Origin: Epsilonproteobacteria bacterium UBA4036
Lineage (GTDB): Bacteria > Campylobacterota > Campylobacteria > Campylobacterales > Arcobacteraceae
Reading direction: 5' to 3'
Assembly (NCBI GenBank): GCA_002382325.1
Contig: DGAG01000001.1
Location: forward strand, 156,698-212,346
DNA length: 55,649 nt
Shown here piece after piece: positions 53,636-55,649 of this stretch. Position 1 is the stretch's first letter; each line of letters begins with the position of its first letter. The notes beneath the pieces are model-generated. The model was given only the letters and a program-made list of their open reading frames with translations. It searched no databases and was not told the DNA's origin. A program made the translations under genes and the position numbers.

Positions 53636-54403
53636 ATGAAAGCAATACAAGCCCTTTTAGATAAAGAAGTCAATGCAAGAAATAATACAGAGGAACTCTC
53701 TTATGAAAAGCCTGACCCTTTACTGGTTGCCAAACGGCAAAAGGATGAGTTTGCTATTGTTTTGTGCGCTTTGTTTGCCTATGGCAATGCGAGGCAAATT
53801 GTTAAACTGCTTGAAAGTTTAGACTTTTCTCTTTTAGACTCATCCGAAAAAAGCATTGAAAAAGCTTTAAAAGGACATTACTATCGTTTTCAAAACAGTG
53901 ATGATTTTATCGCTATTTTTAAAGCATTACGGCGATTAAAACAAGACCACAGTTTAGAAACACTTTTTTATGAAGGCTACAAAAAAGAGAACTCCGTTTT
54001 AGAAGGCATTGATGCTCTTATTGGAAAAATTTTGAGTATGACAAATCATCGTACACATGGATTTGATTTTTTGGTTTCAAAACCATTTAAAAGAGATCGG
54101 CAAAACAGCATTAAACTTATTGGAAATGCCCCTTATAAACGTTGGAATATGTTTTTGCGTTGGATGGTACGAGACGATTGTTTGGATTTAGGATGGTGGA
54201 AAAATATTCGTAAAGAAGATTTAATTTTGCCTTTAGATACGCATACGTTTAACGTCTCTTTGCAATTGGGTTTGCTTGAGCGAACAACCTATGATTTAAA
54301 ATCGGCTGTGTTAATCACGCAAAAACTCAAAGAGTTTGATGCTCTTGACCCCATTAAATATGATTTTGCTTTGTATCGAATTGGGCAAGAAAAAATAGTA
54401 TAA
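53636..54403 (+). CDS. TIGR02757/DUF2400 family protein
   Basis: 255 residues, a family with a helix-hairpin-helix DNA-glycosylase-like fold and unknown role. Typical stretches: ALFAYGNARQIVKLLE, NRTHG-type NHRTHGFDFLVS, KRWNMFLRWMVR and LPLDTHTFNVSLQLGLL. It stands alone; the next gene starts 110 bp later. Confidence 0.85.
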   Translation: MKAIQALLDKEVNARNNTEELSYEKPDPLLVAKRQKDEFAIVLCALFAYGNARQIVKLLESLDFSLLDSSEKSIEKALKGHYYRFQNSDDFIAIFKALRRLKQDHSLETLFYEGYKKENSVLEGIDALIGKILSMTNHRTHGFDFLVSKPFKRDRQNSIKLIGNAPYKRWNMFLRWMVRDDCLDLGWWKNIRKEDLILPLDTHTFNVSLQLGLLERTTYDLKSAVLITQKLKEFDALDPIKYDFALYRIGQEKIV

Positions 54404-54512
54404 TTTACTCAAAAGATATCGTTATTTTTTTGTATAAAATCTTATATGCTCTTATTTTTAGTGAGTATTAATCATTATTTCGTTATATTAAGTTTAAAAT
54501 TAAGAGGGTAAA

Positions 54513-55649
54513 ATGGATTGCAACTATTTTAAAGAGTTTGTTTTAGATGCTTCAAAATACAATATTTTGATTCTTGAAAATTCCAAAATTACGCTTAATC
54601 TTATTAAAAACAGTTTTAAACCTTATTCCTACACTCTTTACTATGCCAATAGTGCACTTCAAGCCAAAGCAATGATGGAAGAACTCAATATCCACTATTT
54701 GATTGTCAATGGAAACATCTCTTTAGAAAATGATTTTGAGCTATTAGAATACATAAAAAACAGTGGGGTTAAAACCTTTCTTTTAACCACTGAAAAAACA
54801 GGTAAAACAGATTTTTATTATAAAAATGGGATTGTGGATTGTTTGAACAAAAATAACAATTTTGAGTTTGAAATCAAACAATTTCCACAAATGATAGAAC
54901 AAATTGAACGCAATAAAAGTCGTTCTATCTTACTGATTGAAAAAAACAGCACAGACTCCAATGAGTTAAAAACAATTTTCAAAAATCGTAATTATGATGT
55001 GATTCTTGAAAAAAACTCTACCAAAGTGTTGGAGTTATTGAGGGTTAAAAAGATTGATTTGCTGTTGTTAAACTTAGATTACGATAATACTGCCATGGAT
55101 TTTATCGTGCAAAACAAGCGTTATTTGTTCGATGAGCTTAAAATTTGTGTTTTGTTTATGACTGAAAATATCTCCAATAGTATTGTTCGAGACTCTTTAA
55201 AAATTGGTGTCGCTGATGTGATTAAAACGCCTTATATCATTGAAGAGGTGATTTTAAAAGTCGATAGGCACATTAATAACAAAATTGAGAGTGAAAAATT
55301 GATCTGTTCAACTCAACTTTTACAACAATACAAACAAACCGTTGACAGAAGTTCCATTGTGTCAAAAACCGATCCAAAAGGAGTCATTACCTATGTCAAT
55401 GAAGCCTTTTGTCGAATTTCTGGCTATAAAGAGGAAGAACTTTTAGGTAAACCTCATAATCTTGTACGTCATCCGGATATGAAAGCTTCGGTTTTTAAAG
55501 AGATGTGGGATACGATTAAAAAACGAAAAGAGCCTTGGATTGGAGAGGTTAAAAACAGAAAAAAAGACGGCAGTTCGTATTGGGTACAAACCATTATTAA
55601 CCCCATTTTAGATGCCAATGGAAAAATTTTGGAATATATCGGCATACGA
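54513..55649 (+). CDS. REC-like, REC-like, PAS signalling protein (3' end cut off)
   Basis: 379 codons visible; continues past the window. The first 125 residues form a receiver-like fold without the phospho-Asp (LIVNGNISL where it should be). A second (about 137-260) has LLLLNLDYDN, also degenerate, with KTPY. A PAS domain follows (about 275-379; GVITYVNEAFCRISGY, HPDM, GSSYWVQT). An output such as a kinase, GGDEF/EAL or methyl-accepting part must be beyond the edge. ATG with AGAGGG 6 nt upstream. Confidence 0.8.
   Translation, partial: MDCNYFKEFVLDASKYNILILENSKITLNLIKNSFKPYSYTLYYANSALQAKAMMEELNIHYLIVNGNISLENDFELLEYIKNSGVKTFLLTTEKTGKTDFYYKNGIVDCLNKNNNFEFEIKQFPQMIEQIERNKSRSILLIEKNSTDSNELKTIFKNRNYDVILEKNSTKVLELLRVKKIDLLLLNLDYDNTAMDFIVQNKRYLFDELKICVLFMTENISNSIVRDSLKIGVADVIKTPYIIEEVILKVDRHINNKIESEKLICSTQLLQQYKQTVDRSSIVSKTDPKGVITYVNEAFCRISGYKEEELLGKPHNLVRHPDMKASVFKEMWDTIKKRKEPWIGEVKNRKKDGSSYWVQTIINPILDANGKILEYIGIR

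Noticed and set aside
1..55649. tRNA or rRNA genes
   Set aside because: No cloverleaf-like GC-richer stretch or rRNA sequence was recognised in any intergenic gap; a covariance-model scan would be decisive.

Overview
The window is a 55.6 kb piece of AT-rich, tightly packed chromosome from a member of the Campylobacterota, most likely the Arcobacter group. This placement rests on gene content. There is an oorDABC 2-oxoglutarate:acceptor oxidoreductase operon. There is a three-domain desulforubrerythrin (the Rrc type of Campylobacter) divergent from a PerR/Fur gene. There is a block MsbA-PyrD-M16 protease-DapA-FabL-like SDR-PgsA-RseP that recalls the gene order of Campylobacter and Helicobacter. 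TTG/GTG starts and extended -10 promoters (TGnTATAAT) are common. I see no rRNA, tRNA, CRISPR array, insertion sequence or prophage. It reads as core chromosome with small islands of less familiar genes. About 60 genes are described.

Layout. 0.1-7.2 kb: upp, a YajQ-family protein, a NUDIX hydrolase, a PEGA/DUF1566 lipoprotein, a GH17-GT2 glucan synthase fusion and outer-membrane phospholipase A. 7.3-11.1 kb: rpe-trpF-exonuclease, then a lipoprotein with DxxGY pentapeptide repeats. 11.1-14.0 kb: oorDABC on the minus strand. 14.3-17.5 kb: a methyltransferase, a cysteine-cluster protein, a TPR lipoprotein and trpC. 17.5-31.3 kb: a long minus-strand run from an LRR-like protein and a CsgG-like lipoprotein through the lipid, lysine, pyrimidine and envelope block to MurJ and a secreted nuclease. 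31.4-33.1 kb: Dps, desulforubrerythrin and PerR (oxidative stress). 33.1-39.3 kb: an orphan kinase, a Ca2+/cation antiporter, YbeY, RadA and a B12-binding radical SAM enzyme. 39.4-43.1 kb: two small exported proteins, a sialidase-fold propeller, an EamA exporter and an esterase. 43.1-48.3 kb: a diheme thiosulfate/tetrathionate enzyme (TsdA-like) behind its own sensor, response regulator and kinase, then FtsY and a TlpA lipoprotein. 48.4-55.6 kb: folate cyclo-ligase, RNase Y, RsmD, an orphan ABC permease, an SDR, a TIGR02757 protein and a cut-off REC-REC-PAS regulator.

The most unusual structure is a dispersed family of non-coding elements at gene 3' ends, with five good copies and one half copy. 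Each is built of 7-nt repeats of the form RRTRA+2 and folds back through a second arm of the reverse complement (YTYAY...). Because RRTRA contains TAA or TGA and 7 is not a multiple of 3, each arm puts stop codons in all three frames of the strand that enters it. Five elements actually supply the stop codon of the adjacent gene. They look like portable stop-plus-hairpin cassettes.

The second regulatory signal is in front of tsdA. Two sets of tandem direct repeats (11-bp and 12-bp period) lie directly upstream of a likely promoter and downstream of the OmpR-type regulator genes. A third signal is a facing pair of near-identical 17-nt sites between desulforubrerythrin and perR.
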